From contig NZ_JAABNN010000007.1 of NCBI RefSeq assembly GCF_009928415.1, positions 124,001-188,000 on the forward strand: DNA of 64,000 nucleotides. Direction: 5' to 3'. This document shows, piece by piece, positions 43,720 to 53,104 of the stretch (position 1 is the stretch's first letter; each line of letters begins with the position of its first letter). The notes beneath the pieces are model-generated. The model saw only the letters and a program-made list of their open reading frames with translations. It had not been told where the DNA came from and did not search any database. The translations under genes were made by a program, and so were the position numbers. This DNA is from Bacillus sp. USDA818B3_A. GTDB taxonomy: Bacteria > Bacillota > Bacilli > Bacillales > Cytobacillaceae.

Positions 43720-44568
43720 ATGAAACTAGTTAAACTTTCTGGGGTTTTTTTACTATCTAGCAGTCTTTTATTTGGCTGTTCTAATTTCGAACAAACCACT
43801 GCTTCAGAAAAAGAAAAGGAAACAAAAACCACTTCGTCTGACACGTTAAGTGGGGTAACGGCTGAATATAGAAAATATGCCATCACTGAGATTGAAGAAT
43901 TTGTTAAGGCCACAGAGGCATTTACTACGGCCGTGAAAAACGGTGATATCGAGAAAGCGAAACAGCTTTATGGACCAGCACGCATGCACTATGAACGTGC
44001 CGAGCCAATCGCAGAAAGCTTTGGTGATCTCGACCCTAAAATTGATGCTCGTGAAGGAGATGTCCCGGAGGCTGAGTGGGGAGGCTACCATCGGATTGAG
44101 AAGGGATTATGGATTGAAAACACAACAAAAGGCTATGAACAAATGGCTGACCAGCTGATGAAAGATGTGAATCTATTACGTGCAAAGGCAGATACCGTTG
44201 AAGTGACGCCTGATTTATTAATTACTGGGGCTGTTGACCTTTTAAATGAAGTATCGACATCAAAGGTGACCGGGGAAGAAGATCGCTACTCTCATACCGA
44301 TTTATACGACTTTGCAGCGAACGTTGAAGGCGCAGAGAAAATTTATAAGCTCCTTCAGCCTGCATTAGAGGAGAAGGACACGGAAGTATCAGAAGAAATC
44401 CAAGCTCGCTTTAATGATGTATATACCCTGCTTAACCAGCATAAAAACGGTGATGGATACAAGTTATATACAGAGTTGACGGAAGCACAAGTGAAAGAAC
44501 TCAGCCAAGCGATTGATGCTCTGGCCGAACCACTTTCTCAAATTGGTATCATAACGGAGGCGTCTTAA
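43720..44568 (+). CDS. efeO: EfeO-type iron-binding lipoprotein (M75/imelysin-like)
   Basis: A 282-residue lipoprotein with lipobox LLFGC (C20), a Ser/Thr/Lys-rich tether and an M75-type domain whose HxxE metal motif is H124-R-I-E127 in GGYHRIEKGLW. It delivers iron to the EfeU permease on the outer face of the membrane. First gene of a Fur-boxed operon. TGGGGGAA ribosome site before the ATG. Order here is O-B-U, unlike U-O-B in B. subtilis. Confidence 0.92.
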   Translation: MKLVKLSGVFLLSSSLLFGCSNFEQTTASEKEKETKTTSSDTLSGVTAEYRKYAITEIEEFVKATEAFTTAVKNGDIEKAKQLYGPARMHYERAEPIAESFGDLDPKIDAREGDVPEAEWGGYHRIEKGLWIENTTKGYEQMADQLMKDVNLLRAKADTVEVTPDLLITGAVDLLNEVSTSKVTGEEDRYSHTDLYDFAANVEGAEKIYKLLQPALEEKDTEVSEEIQARFNDVYTLLNQHKNGDGYKLYTELTEAQVKELSQAIDALAEPLSQIGIITEAS

Positions 44569-45858
44569 TTGACTAAAAATCCAAACTCTCTAGAAGCCTT
44601 AACTGAAAAAAAGGTTTCAAGGCGGGATATTCTGAAAACGGCCGGAATCGGAGGCGTTGGAGTTATTTTAGGAGCATCCGGTCTTGGAGGTGTCCTTTCG
44701 CTGAAGGAAAGCAAAGCCGCAGGCCCGGAAGCGAGTAAAGAAATCGTACCTTTCTACGGTGAACACCAGAGTGGGATTACCACTAAAACACAAAATCATG
44801 TCTATTTTGTTTCCTTAGATGTAACCACTTCTAACAAACAAAACTTGGTGAAACTATTCAAGGATTGGACCAAGGCGGCTGCGCTGATGACAGAAGGAAA
44901 GTCAGTCGGTGAATTATCGAGTAATGAATTTTTACCTCCAAAAGATACAGGGGAAGCGGCAGGGCTTTCGCCATCCAATTTAACAATAACGTTTGGGGTT
45001 GGTCCGAGTCTGTTTGTCAAAGACAGTGAAGACAGATTCGGATTAAAGACAAAACAGCCGAAGGAATTAGTGGATCTTCCCGCCTTCCCGCTCGATGCCT
45101 TAGAAGAGGAATGGACTGGCGGAGATCTTTGTATCCAGGCCTGTGCCGATGACCTTCAAGTGGCCTTCCATGCGGTTAGAAATTTAATTCGGATTGCAAG
45201 AGGAAAAGCAGCCCTACGATGGGCTCAAACAGGATTTCAGAGAACTAAGCAAGCAGATCCGAAAAATGAAACACCTAGAAACCTGTTTGGCTTTAAGGAT
45301 GGTACGGTAAACCCGGATGTTGAAAGTGACAAACAGATGAAGAATCATATCTGGGTTCAGCCTGGGGATGGTCCGGATTGGCTCGTGAACGGAAGCTATC
45401 TAGTGGTTCGCAGGATTCAAATGTTTATAGAGGTTTGGGACCGTACCAATTTACGTGAACAAGAAAATACATTTGGCCGCTATCGGGACAGCGGTGCCCC
45501 GTTAGGTCAAAAAGATGAATTTGATGAACCGGATTTTACTCAAAAGAAAGAAAATGGTGATGATTATATCCCTGTCAATTCCCATGTACGCTTGTCCCGC
45601 GGGGATGGCTCCGAGCAAATTCTCCGCCGGGCCTATTCCTATGCAGATGGGATGGATTTGAAAACAGGAAGCTTTGATGCAGGTTTGTTGTTTCTATGTT
45701 TTCAGCGTACACCAAGTAAACAGTTTATTCCGATTCAAAACAGGTTAGCAAAGATGGATAAATTAAACGAATATACCTCCCATCGTGGAAGTGCCATTTT
45801 TGCTTGTTTACCGGGAGCCAAACAGGGTGGTTTTATTGGAGAAACACTATTTAATTAG
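44569..45858 (+). CDS. efeB: EfeB, Tat-exported DyP-type heme peroxidase
   Basis: A 429-residue DyP-type peroxidase. The twin-arginine signal SRRDILKTAG (R18-R19) exports the folded protein. FGFKDGTVNP carries the catalytic aspartate of the GxxDG motif, HVRLSRG probably the proximal heme His, and QILRRAYSY a conserved Arg. EfeB oxidises Fe(II) for uptake by EfeU. Start is TTG directly after the efeO stop, supported by GGAGGCGTC upstream. Confidence 0.93.
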   Translation: MTKNPNSLEALTEKKVSRRDILKTAGIGGVGVILGASGLGGVLSLKESKAAGPEASKEIVPFYGEHQSGITTKTQNHVYFVSLDVTTSNKQNLVKLFKDWTKAAALMTEGKSVGELSSNEFLPPKDTGEAAGLSPSNLTITFGVGPSLFVKDSEDRFGLKTKQPKELVDLPAFPLDALEEEWTGGDLCIQACADDLQVAFHAVRNLIRIARGKAALRWAQTGFQRTKQADPKNETPRNLFGFKDGTVNPDVESDKQMKNHIWVQPGDGPDWLVNGSYLVVRRIQMFIEVWDRTNLREQENTFGRYRDSGAPLGQKDEFDEPDFTQKKENGDDYIPVNSHVRLSRGDGSEQILRRAYSYADGMDLKTGSFDAGLLFLCFQRTPSKQFIPIQNRLAKMDKLNEYTSHRGSAIFACLPGAKQGGFIGETLFN

Positions 45859-45888
45859 TGGTTCTTTTTTTACAGAGGAGCGGATAGG

Positions 45889-47649
45889 ATGCAGCATTTA
45901 AAAAGGAAGACGTTATTAATAGTAATTTTGCTGTTCAGTCTTTTTCAAATAGGCCTTCCCGTTATTGCGGCAGAAAATCATGATGATTTGTTTGTGCTGA
46001 TAGGTGATAGTCTAATGAAGGCAAAAGATGGGGAACAGGCAGTTGTTGAAAAAAACATGAAGCAATTTGCAGCTGAGTGGAATTCCATTAAAATAGCCGA
46101 CAGCAAGCAGGCGAAAAAGGTTGACCAAGAATTAAAAGAGATTCAAAGCTTACTAGCAAATGATAGTGATGGTCAAGAGATACTTTCGACCAATCTTTCA
46201 GCCCTCTCAAGTGCGTTAGTCCAATATGACCAGGAGCAAAATCCACAGGACAATGAAAAGGGCAAAGAAAAGGTGAAACAGTTACTCCCATTGATTGCTA
46301 GTATGAAGGAATCGATTGAAAAAGGGGATACCGCTCAATTAAAAGCGCAATATCAGAAAATAATGAATGGCTGGACTGCTTCGGAAAAGATTGTCCATGA
46401 TGAGAGTATTGCATCATATGGAAATATTGAAAAATACACAGCACTTGTACGAATTGCCATCACACAGGAACCGGCCGATTTAAACAAAGCCAAGCATAAC
46501 TTGGATGAATTAAAGGTGGAAGTAGAAAACTTCCTTGCAGGTAAAGGCTCAAAGCAGGTAGAAGGGGACTATTCTTTAACTGATTTAGCTGGATTGTTAA
46601 GTGATGCAGAAAAGGCAATTTCGGAAAAGGACTACAAAGGTGCCAGTGAGCATTTAAATGAAATCCTGACGATATGGCCAATGGTCGAAGGAGACGTCCA
46701 AACAAGGGACAGCGGATTATACAGTGATATTGAAACGAAGATCCCTACCGCTATTAGTCAATTAAATTCACAACATGTAAAGGCCGATAAAGCTTCTGAA
46801 ATCGTGAAAGACTTAGAAAATCGCCTTGAACCGTTATTAAGTAAAACAAGTTACTCACTATGGGATGCAGCCCTCATTTTACTCCGTGAAGGGTTAGAAG
46901 GATTATTAGTTGTTGCTACACTTATAGCCTTTTTGAAAAAAATGGGGCAATCAGCCAAGCAAAAGTGGATTTGGTCTGGAGTGGTTGCAGGTATTTTAGC
47001 CAGTGCCATCTTAGCTGTAATTATTAATATTGTTTTCTCCAAATTTGTTGCTGCCTCAAGCAGGGAATATATTGAAGGAATAACAGGTGTGGTTGCTGTA
47101 GTCATGATGCTGACAGTTGGTGCATGGCTGCATAATAAGTCAAGCATCGGAAACTGGAATAAATATATCAATCAGCAAATGCAGCAGGCAATTGCCAAAG
47201 GCAGCTTGATCTCATTTGCCTTAATAAGTTTTCTATCAGTCTTCCGTGAAGGGGCAGAGACCATTATTTTTTATACGGGAATTACCCCTTATATCAGTTT
47301 AGCAGAGTTGGTAATCGGAATCTGTTTGGCACTGGTCCTGTTGGTAATCGCTGGATTTGCCATCATTCATTACAGTGTGAAAATTCCAGTCCGCTTGTTC
47401 TTTAGAACAGCGACCATCTTAATTTACTTTTTGGCGTTTAAAATTCTTGGAATCAGCATTCATGCTTTGCAGATTTCTAACATACTTTCTACAACCACAG
47501 TGGAAAGGCTGCCGTTTATTGATTGGCTGGGACTATACCCAACGTATGAAACTACTTTGACTCAACTGCTATTATTAGTCATCATTTTCATCACCTCTTA
47601 CTTAGTTAAAAAAGGTGACAGTAAACAAATCATATCAACAAATGTGTAA
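45889..47649 (+). CDS. efeU: EfeU-type iron permease with long extracytoplasmic helical extension
   Basis: A 586-residue protein. After a signal-like segment (residues 8-26), about 300 residues form three helical repeats, each with a conserved Trp (AAEWNSIK, MNGWTASEK, LTIWPMVEG). Then comes the FTR1-type permease with seven helices and the iron motifs REGLE at about 334 and REGAE at about 452. Imports iron after EfeB/EfeO act. It is about 100 residues longer than B. subtilis EfeU, the excess lying in the outer extension. Confidence 0.9.
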   Translation: MQHLKRKTLLIVILLFSLFQIGLPVIAAENHDDLFVLIGDSLMKAKDGEQAVVEKNMKQFAAEWNSIKIADSKQAKKVDQELKEIQSLLANDSDGQEILSTNLSALSSALVQYDQEQNPQDNEKGKEKVKQLLPLIASMKESIEKGDTAQLKAQYQKIMNGWTASEKIVHDESIASYGNIEKYTALVRIAITQEPADLNKAKHNLDELKVEVENFLAGKGSKQVEGDYSLTDLAGLLSDAEKAISEKDYKGASEHLNEILTIWPMVEGDVQTRDSGLYSDIETKIPTAISQLNSQHVKADKASEIVKDLENRLEPLLSKTSYSLWDAALILLREGLEGLLVVATLIAFLKKMGQSAKQKWIWSGVVAGILASAILAVIINIVFSKFVAASSREYIEGITGVVAVVMMLTVGAWLHNKSSIGNWNKYINQQMQQAIAKGSLISFALISFLSVFREGAETIIFYTGITPYISLAELVIGICLALVLLVIAGFAIIHYSVKIPVRLFFRTATILIYFLAFKILGISIHALQISNILSTTTVERLPFIDWLGLYPTYETTLTQLLLLVIIFITSYLVKKGDSKQIISTNV

Positions 47650-47678
47650 AAGGGCTGACGATCAGTCCTTTTTTTTTT
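47648..47678 (+). terminator. Terminator after efeU
   Basis: AAAGGGCTGA and TCAGTCCTTT with a CGA loop, then a long T run. Confidence 0.9.
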
Positions 47679-47753
47679 GAAAATTTCTCCTACTATTCAT
47701 GGGACTTGTCTCATAAGTTATTAAAAGAGACGAAAGTAAGGGAGATTTGCAAA

Positions 47754-49082
47754 TTGAACATCTACTATAAAGGGATCTTTTTTCTAGCTGCTTCGGCTTT
47801 CTTAGGTGAAATGATTGAGGTTCTGATCAATATGATTTTGGCACGAGAACTGGGGTCTCACGGGCTGGGACTTTATATGACGATTCTTCCATCGATTTTT
47901 TTACTAGTCTTATTATCAAGCTTTGAATTACAGGTATCGATTTCCAAGTTCATTGCCGAACGAGAGCAGAGGTTTCACCGCAATATCCTTTATCATGCCA
48001 TGACAATTACGATCACATTTACTAGTATTCTTTTTATAGCCGCCGCCGCCCTCCTTCCATTTATTCCTGTATTTAATAATTACCATCCATATGTCAGGTG
48101 GCTTATTCTCATTCTCGTCCCTGTGATTTCCTTGACCTCGGTAGCTAGAGGCTATTTTATGGGTGTGCAGGAAATGGGGAAAATAGCCGTCTCCAATTTT
48201 CTGCGTAAGACGGTTCAACTCATCGGACTGTTTTTCCTGTTCCGCTTTTTCGAATATGATGCAGAGGCAGCCTTGCTTATTGCCATCTGCGCTTTAATTG
48301 GCAGTGAAGTCGTTGTTTTTTTATACCTGTTTTACTTGTTTGTGATTCAGTTTCAGCAATTAAAACGGAAGCCTTTTTCTAATATGAATCGGAAAGGGGT
48401 AAGGAGAAACTTAATTGCCGTCTCGATTCCTACGACAGGACTGAGGCTGTTTTCCGCGATCATGAATGCCGTGCAGCCATTTGCTATAAAGGGAGCGTTA
48501 GTTTACTCAGGATTATCGAGTACGATGGCAACTCAGCATTTTGGCATGCTGATGGGGGTCGCTGCTTCCATCGGATTTTTCCCGGCCTTCATTGCTCATT
48601 CATTAATGATTGTCCTGATTCCGGCTGTTTCAAAGACGAATGCACAGAAGGATTACGCAACCTTACAAAAAATGCTTCAGCAGGTGATGACCATTACATT
48701 ATTATATGGGATTCCAGCAGTAGCTATTTTTTACTTTTTTGCACCAGAATTAACCTCTTTATTTTTTAAATCCGATACGTCTGCTGTTTATCTGCAGTTA
48801 CTTTGGCCGTTCTTCCTGTTTCATTACTTTATTATGCCAATGCAGGCTTTTTTAATTGGTCTCGATATGTTAAAAGAATTATTTTTTCATATTATTTGGT
48901 CGACGATCATCTCATTCGGGATTATCCTTTGGCTCGGCTCCTCCCACGAGTGGCAGATGAACGGTGTCATTATCGGCATGAATACAGGGGCTGTTCTTTT
49001 AGCTTTGATGCACTACTTAACCATATGTAAGAAGATTGGCGTGTCTATATTTATGAAAGGATTAGTGACTAACGAACAGTGA
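47754..49082 (+). CDS. ykvU: SpoVB/YkvU-type polysaccharide flippase-like membrane protein
   Basis: A 442-residue member of the MOP (MATE/Wzx) superfamily with about 12-14 helices; FFLAASAFLGEMIEVLINMILARELG is the usual N-terminal pattern of the SpoVB group. The length is that of B. subtilis YkvU (about 445) and shorter than SpoVB (about 518), so the YkvU assignment is favoured. YkvU is a sporulation membrane protein. Start taken at TTG 47754 after AAGGGAGAT; upstream TTG 47706 lacks a ribosome site. Confidence 0.8.
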   Translation: MNIYYKGIFFLAASAFLGEMIEVLINMILARELGSHGLGLYMTILPSIFLLVLLSSFELQVSISKFIAEREQRFHRNILYHAMTITITFTSILFIAAAALLPFIPVFNNYHPYVRWLILILVPVISLTSVARGYFMGVQEMGKIAVSNFLRKTVQLIGLFFLFRFFEYDAEAALLIAICALIGSEVVVFLYLFYLFVIQFQQLKRKPFSNMNRKGVRRNLIAVSIPTTGLRLFSAIMNAVQPFAIKGALVYSGLSSTMATQHFGMLMGVAASIGFFPAFIAHSLMIVLIPAVSKTNAQKDYATLQKMLQQVMTITLLYGIPAVAIFYFFAPELTSLFFKSDTSAVYLQLLWPFFLFHYFIMPMQAFLIGLDMLKELFFHIIWSTIISFGIILWLGSSHEWQMNGVIIGMNTGAVLLALMHYLTICKKIGVSIFMKGLVTNEQ

Positions 49083-49092
49083 GGGTCATAAA

Positions 49093-49126
49093 GAAAGGAG
49101 CCTGACATAAGCCAAGCTCCTGTTTT
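49093..49126. terminator. Bidirectional terminator between the flippase and BI-1 genes
   Basis: AGGAGC and GCTCCT stem with T-rich tails on both strands. Confidence 0.7.
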
Positions 49127-49127
49127 A

Positions 49128-49766
49128 TTAGTCTTTGCTAGAAAGAATTCCGAGGATACGAAGGATACTGATAAATAAGTTAACAAAATCGAGATACAAG
49201 TTTAAGGCCATTAAAGGTACATCTTCTGGTCTTACACCATAATGCTTCATGCGGCTGATATCGAATAGAACATAACCACTGAAGACTAAGACACCAATAA
49301 AGGAATAAGCAAGCATTCCTGTTGAGCTTAATGGAAGGAAGATATTATAAATATAAATTGCTACTAAGGCTAAAATCGCTGCTAGCAAAAATCCGCCGAG
49401 GAAAGAGAAATTACGTTTGGATTTTGCAGCGTAAATGGCAATCCCAGTAAAGACCACGGTTGTGCTGGCAAACGCCATTCCAACCACATTCGCACCAGCT
49501 GTTGATAAATAGTAAGCTACGATTGGATAAAGGGTGATCCCTGAGATAAAAGTAAAAATGTATAAAAAGGCATATGAAACAGCTTTTCTTCTTCTAAAGA
49601 AAAAGGCGGAAATTAACATGACAAATTCTAAAATCATTAATGGCATAAACAATCCGGGCGGTACGACGAATGCCCCTGCCATTGTTCCTAAGAAGGCGAT
49701 TGCTAATGAGAGAGCAAATGTCCTTAAAACGGAAGGCATCAATTCAGTCGATGTTTGTGTATACAA
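49128..49766 (-). CDS. yetJ: Bax inhibitor-1 family protein (YetJ-like)
   Basis: A 212-residue protein with seven helices, the size of B. subtilis YetJ (214), a pH-sensitive calcium leak channel. The conserved aspartates of the latch (VLFDISRMKHYG and NLYLDFVNLFISILRIL) are present. Translation starts at TTG with GAGGTG 6 nt upstream. Monocistronic. Confidence 0.88.
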   Translation of the reverse strand: MYTQTSTELMPSVLRTFALSLAIAFLGTMAGAFVVPPGLFMPLMILEFVMLISAFFFRRRKAVSYAFLYIFTFISGITLYPIVAYYLSTAGANVVGMAFASTTVVFTGIAIYAAKSKRNFSFLGGFLLAAILALVAIYIYNIFLPLSSTGMLAYSFIGVLVFSGYVLFDISRMKHYGVRPEDVPLMALNLYLDFVNLFISILRILGILSSKD

Positions 49767-49844
49767 AACTCTTCACCTCATAATGAATTTTAATAGAAAG
49801 CCCCATGTACTATGACTTTCTTATTAAGATATACGTAAAAGTGG

Positions 49845-50237
49845 TCAAGATGTTTCATTTTTTCTTGAAAAATCTTGATTTTCTTTTAATAAATCACGAA
49901 TTTGTGTTAATAGCTCTTCCTGGGTCTCTACTTTTACGACAACCTCTGGAGGTGCTTCTTTCCTTTTGAAACGGTTAATAAATTTTACAAATAAGAAAAC
50001 CGAAAATGAAATAATAAAGAAATCAATTACAGCTTGAATGAATTTTCCATAGGCTAAGCTGTGATAGGAAAGTTCTGCAAAAGAATTTACTTTCCCAGTT
50101 AATAATCCAACTAATGGCATGATGATATCGGCAACCAGTGATGAAACAATTTTTCCAAACGCTCCGCCAATGATCACCCCAACCGCTAAATCCATGACAT
50201 TGCCTTTCATGGCAAATTGCTTAAATTCATTCCACAT
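49845..50237 (-). CDS. mscL: Large-conductance mechanosensitive channel
   Basis: A 130-residue MscL with the invariant N-terminal [23 protein letters not shown], two helices and a charged C-terminal bundle. It opens under hypo-osmotic shock to release solutes, complementing uptake systems such as the BCCT transporter in this window. ATG chosen with GGAGGTG at 6-nt spacing; a GTG three codons earlier lies in the ribosome site. Confidence 0.96.
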   Translation of the reverse strand: MWNEFKQFAMKGNVMDLAVGVIIGGAFGKIVSSLVADIIMPLVGLLTGKVNSFAELSYHSLAYGKFIQAVIDFFIISFSVFLFVKFINRFKRKEAPPEVVVKVETQEELLTQIRDLLKENQDFSRKNETS

Positions 50238-50373
50238 AAAAGACACCTCCCCTTATTTTTTCTTTAATTGTTCATTTTATCTTTAACTGTAAGGAAAGGC
50301 AACAATATTATTTATGGTAGATATTGGCCGAATTCAGAACCCTCATACATAATCATCTATTTTTAGTCAGCGA

Positions 50374-50402
50374 AAAAAAAGAGCAGATTATCTGCTCTTT
50401 TT
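50374..50402 (-). terminator. Terminator after ampS
   Basis: GAGCAGA and TCTGCTC stem flanked by A and T runs. Confidence 0.9.
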
Positions 50403-50410
50403 CACGATAA

Positions 50411-51643
50411 TTAAAATGCCCAGTTACCCGCTCTAAAGACAGGTTCTGCTTTTCCATCTGCTGTAATTCCATCAATGTCCATTTCCGCTGAGCCAATCAT
50501 GAAATCAACATGGGTAATACTCTCATTAAGTCCGTTCTGTGCTAACTCTTCAGAAGACATTTTCTTTCCGCCTTCGATACAGAAAGCATAAGCGCTGCCG
50601 ATTGCTAAATGATTGGATGCATTTTCATCAAATAGCGTATTAAAGAATAGAACATTAGATTGTGAAATAGGAGAGTTATAAGGGACGAGTGCAACTTCTC
50701 CAAGATAATGGGAACCTTCATCTGTCTCAACAAGATGCTTTAAGATTTCTTCGCCCTCTTCCGCCTTGACGCCAACAATTCTTCCATTTTCAAATGTCAC
50801 TGAGAAGCGGTCAATAATATTGCCTCCGTAGCTTAAAGGCTTCGTGCTGGCAACGGTGCCGTTGACACCCGTTTTCAAAGGTACAGTGAATACCTCTTCG
50901 GTCGGCATATTGGCCATGAACTCAAATCCTTTTTCGTTTACACTTCCCGCACCTACCCATAGGTGTTTTTCTGGAAGTTCAATCGTTAAATCCGTTCCCG
51001 GAGCGGTATAATGAAGTTTTTTGTATCTTTTTTCATTTAAATAATGAACCTTCTCATGAAGAGTTTCGTCATGTTTTTTCCAAGCCTCAACTGGATTTTC
51101 CGCATCAACACGGACAGATTTGAAAATGGCTTCCCACAGCTTATTCACCTGATTGTCGGCAGGCTCATTAGGGAATACTTTTGCAGCCCAATCCTTAGAT
51201 GCTGCAGCAACGACTGTCCAGCTGACCTTATCAGATTGGATTGCCTTTCGATACTGGGATAGTGCCTTACCAGCTGATTTTTGGAAATTAGCAATTCGTT
51301 CCGGATTGACCCCTTTTAACAGGTCAGGGCTTGAGGAAATGACTGACATAAAAGCAGCCCCTTTTTCTGCAAGATCCTCCACTTCTTTGGCACGCCACTC
51401 TGGGTACTCTAAGAAGGCCTCGCCAGGTGCTAAATCATATTTTGTCCTTGAAATGATGTCATCGTTCCAGTTCACGACCACATTAAAAGCTCCCGTTTCG
51501 TACGCTTTTTTAGCAACAAGACGAACAAATTCTGCTGCATCTAAAGTAGCGTTAACCACCAAGGTTTGGCCCTTCTGAATATTTACTCCCACCTTGACGG
51601 CAAGCTCTGCATATTTTTCTAGATTCTTCAGGAATTCACTCAT
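50411..51643 (-). CDS. ampS: M29-family aminopeptidase AmpS
   Basis: A 410-residue metalloaminopeptidase of family M29, the same length as B. subtilis AmpS. Metal-binding glutamates and histidines of the family appear in FMANMPTEEVFTVP, SHYLGEVALVP, NTLFDENASNHLAIGSAY and THVDFMIGS. It removes N-terminal residues from peptides in the cytoplasm. AAAGGAG precedes the ATG. Single gene. Confidence 0.94.
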   Translation of the reverse strand: MSEFLKNLEKYAELAVKVGVNIQKGQTLVVNATLDAAEFVRLVAKKAYETGAFNVVVNWNDDIISRTKYDLAPGEAFLEYPEWRAKEVEDLAEKGAAFMSVISSSPDLLKGVNPERIANFQKSAGKALSQYRKAIQSDKVSWTVVAAASKDWAAKVFPNEPADNQVNKLWEAIFKSVRVDAENPVEAWKKHDETLHEKVHYLNEKRYKKLHYTAPGTDLTIELPEKHLWVGAGSVNEKGFEFMANMPTEEVFTVPLKTGVNGTVASTKPLSYGGNIIDRFSVTFENGRIVGVKAEEGEEILKHLVETDEGSHYLGEVALVPYNSPISQSNVLFFNTLFDENASNHLAIGSAYAFCIEGGKKMSSEELAQNGLNESITHVDFMIGSAEMDIDGITADGKAEPVFRAGNWAF

Positions 51644-51725
51644 GTTATGTAGCTCCTTTTATCAGATTCTTCTTTTATTGTAGCGTGTTTAATTGGAAAA
51701 ATAAACCGTATGCTAAAATATAAGG

Positions 51726-52997
51726 TTAAGTGGTAAGCCGCGTTCTCTGCTTTTCAAACACAAAAAACATTAGCCAATAAAATCCCGCACTAGCTAGTGC
51801 AAGCAGGCAAAGAATAAAAAAGGTCCAGCCATAACCCAGCCATACAGTCATCGGTATCGCTAGAGGGGCAATGGTGCGGCTGATGGTAAAGCGCAGACTT
51901 GCCGCTGCGAAATATTGGCCTCTCATATGATCCGGTGCCAGTTTGGAAACAAAACTTTGCTGCAGGCCGGCGCCCATTAATTCGGCGAACGTAAATACAG
52001 CCATCGCCGCGATTAATCCCCAAATCCAGCTGGTCTGGCTGAAAATCACAATCGATAAGGCATAGACAATGGAAGAAAGAACAAAGACATTTCTTTCAGA
52101 ATAACTGCCCATCCATCTTGTAACATAAACCGTCAATAGGGCAACGAGAAGTCCATTCTCAGCAAGGACGATACCAAAAGCCTGCTCACCCTTGACACCA
52201 ACTGTCCAATCTCCAATCGACAGCAGGTCCTGATCGGTAACAAAATCTTTAATATAGACAGGGATTAATAAATCTAATTGCATAAAAGTCTGGCCTGCCA
52301 AGACCCCGGCAATAATGAATAAGAGGAAGGCTTTGTCCTTTACAATCAGTGCATAGTCCCTGATTTGGTTTTGTAAAAAATAATACCATTTGCCTCCTTC
52401 GGGCAGGGAAGTCTTTAAATTTTTCGGCACGGTTTCTCTGGTCCATTTTGCTAAGATAAATCCTACCAATATACATACAAACCCGGCAATAAGCAGCAGT
52501 TCGAAGCGGTAGGAAACATAAAAAATAGATCCTAAAATGGGACCGACTACAACTGCTATATTAATAGAGGTATAAAAAATAGCAAATACATCGCTGCGGT
52601 CTTTTTCCTTCACCACATCTGCAACCATTGCCTGACTGGCTGGCCAGTAGAAGGAACCAAACACACCTGCCACCGTAAAAGCAGCAAAACCTAACCATGG
52701 AGACTGAAGCCAGGGGGAACTTGCTAAGGCAAAACATAGAAAAGAAAGACCCTGTCCGATAGAGGCTATGACCATCATCCGTTTCCGGCCAAACCTGTCG
52801 GCACAATATCCGCCCATTAGGTTAGCTGCTACTGAAAAAATCTGTGAAAATACTAATAATAAACCCGCCTTATTTTTCCCGAATTCCTCGGAAAAATAGA
52901 TGGATAAAAACGGAAAAAACATCCAATAGGTGATATTTACCATGGATTCTGCAAATAATCTCACCTTTAAATTGGCATCCCAATCCCTAATTCTCAT
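51726..52997 (-). CDS. MFS transporter, drug-efflux type
   Basis: A 423-residue, 12-helix major facilitator with the loop 2-3 signature GGYCADRFGRKRMM. It begins MRIRDWDANLKVRL, a pattern seen in several uncharacterised Bacillus efflux proteins. Substrate unknown. The ATG follows GAGGA at about 10 nt; a GTG 12 codons upstream is open but badly placed relative to any ribosome site. Confidence 0.85.
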   Translation of the reverse strand: MRIRDWDANLKVRLFAESMVNITYWMFFPFLSIYFSEEFGKNKAGLLLVFSQIFSVAANLMGGYCADRFGRKRMMVIASIGQGLSFLCFALASSPWLQSPWLGFAAFTVAGVFGSFYWPASQAMVADVVKEKDRSDVFAIFYTSINIAVVVGPILGSIFYVSYRFELLLIAGFVCILVGFILAKWTRETVPKNLKTSLPEGGKWYYFLQNQIRDYALIVKDKAFLLFIIAGVLAGQTFMQLDLLIPVYIKDFVTDQDLLSIGDWTVGVKGEQAFGIVLAENGLLVALLTVYVTRWMGSYSERNVFVLSSIVYALSIVIFSQTSWIWGLIAAMAVFTFAELMGAGLQQSFVSKLAPDHMRGQYFAAASLRFTISRTIAPLAIPMTVWLGYGWTFFILCLLALASAGFYWLMFFVFEKQRTRLTT

Positions 52998-53064
52998 GAT
53001 GAAAAAATCCTCATTTCTCTTTTGTTGTGCCACTCCATCATACTTCCCGATGGAAGGGATTTCA

Positions 53065-53098
53065 AGAAAAAAAGCAGGTACAAGGACGTACCTGCTTT
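53065..53098 (-). terminator. Terminator after topB
   Basis: AAAGCAGGTAC and GTACCTGCTTT form an 11-bp perfect stem, with T run on the minus strand. Confidence 0.93.
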
Positions 53099-53104
53099 GG
53101 GAAA

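Noticed and set aside
51790-52806. Several minus-strand frames of 75-81 codons within the MFS gene
   Set aside because: They are alternative frames of a clear transporter gene, with Cys-rich, unlikely compositions and no ribosome sites.
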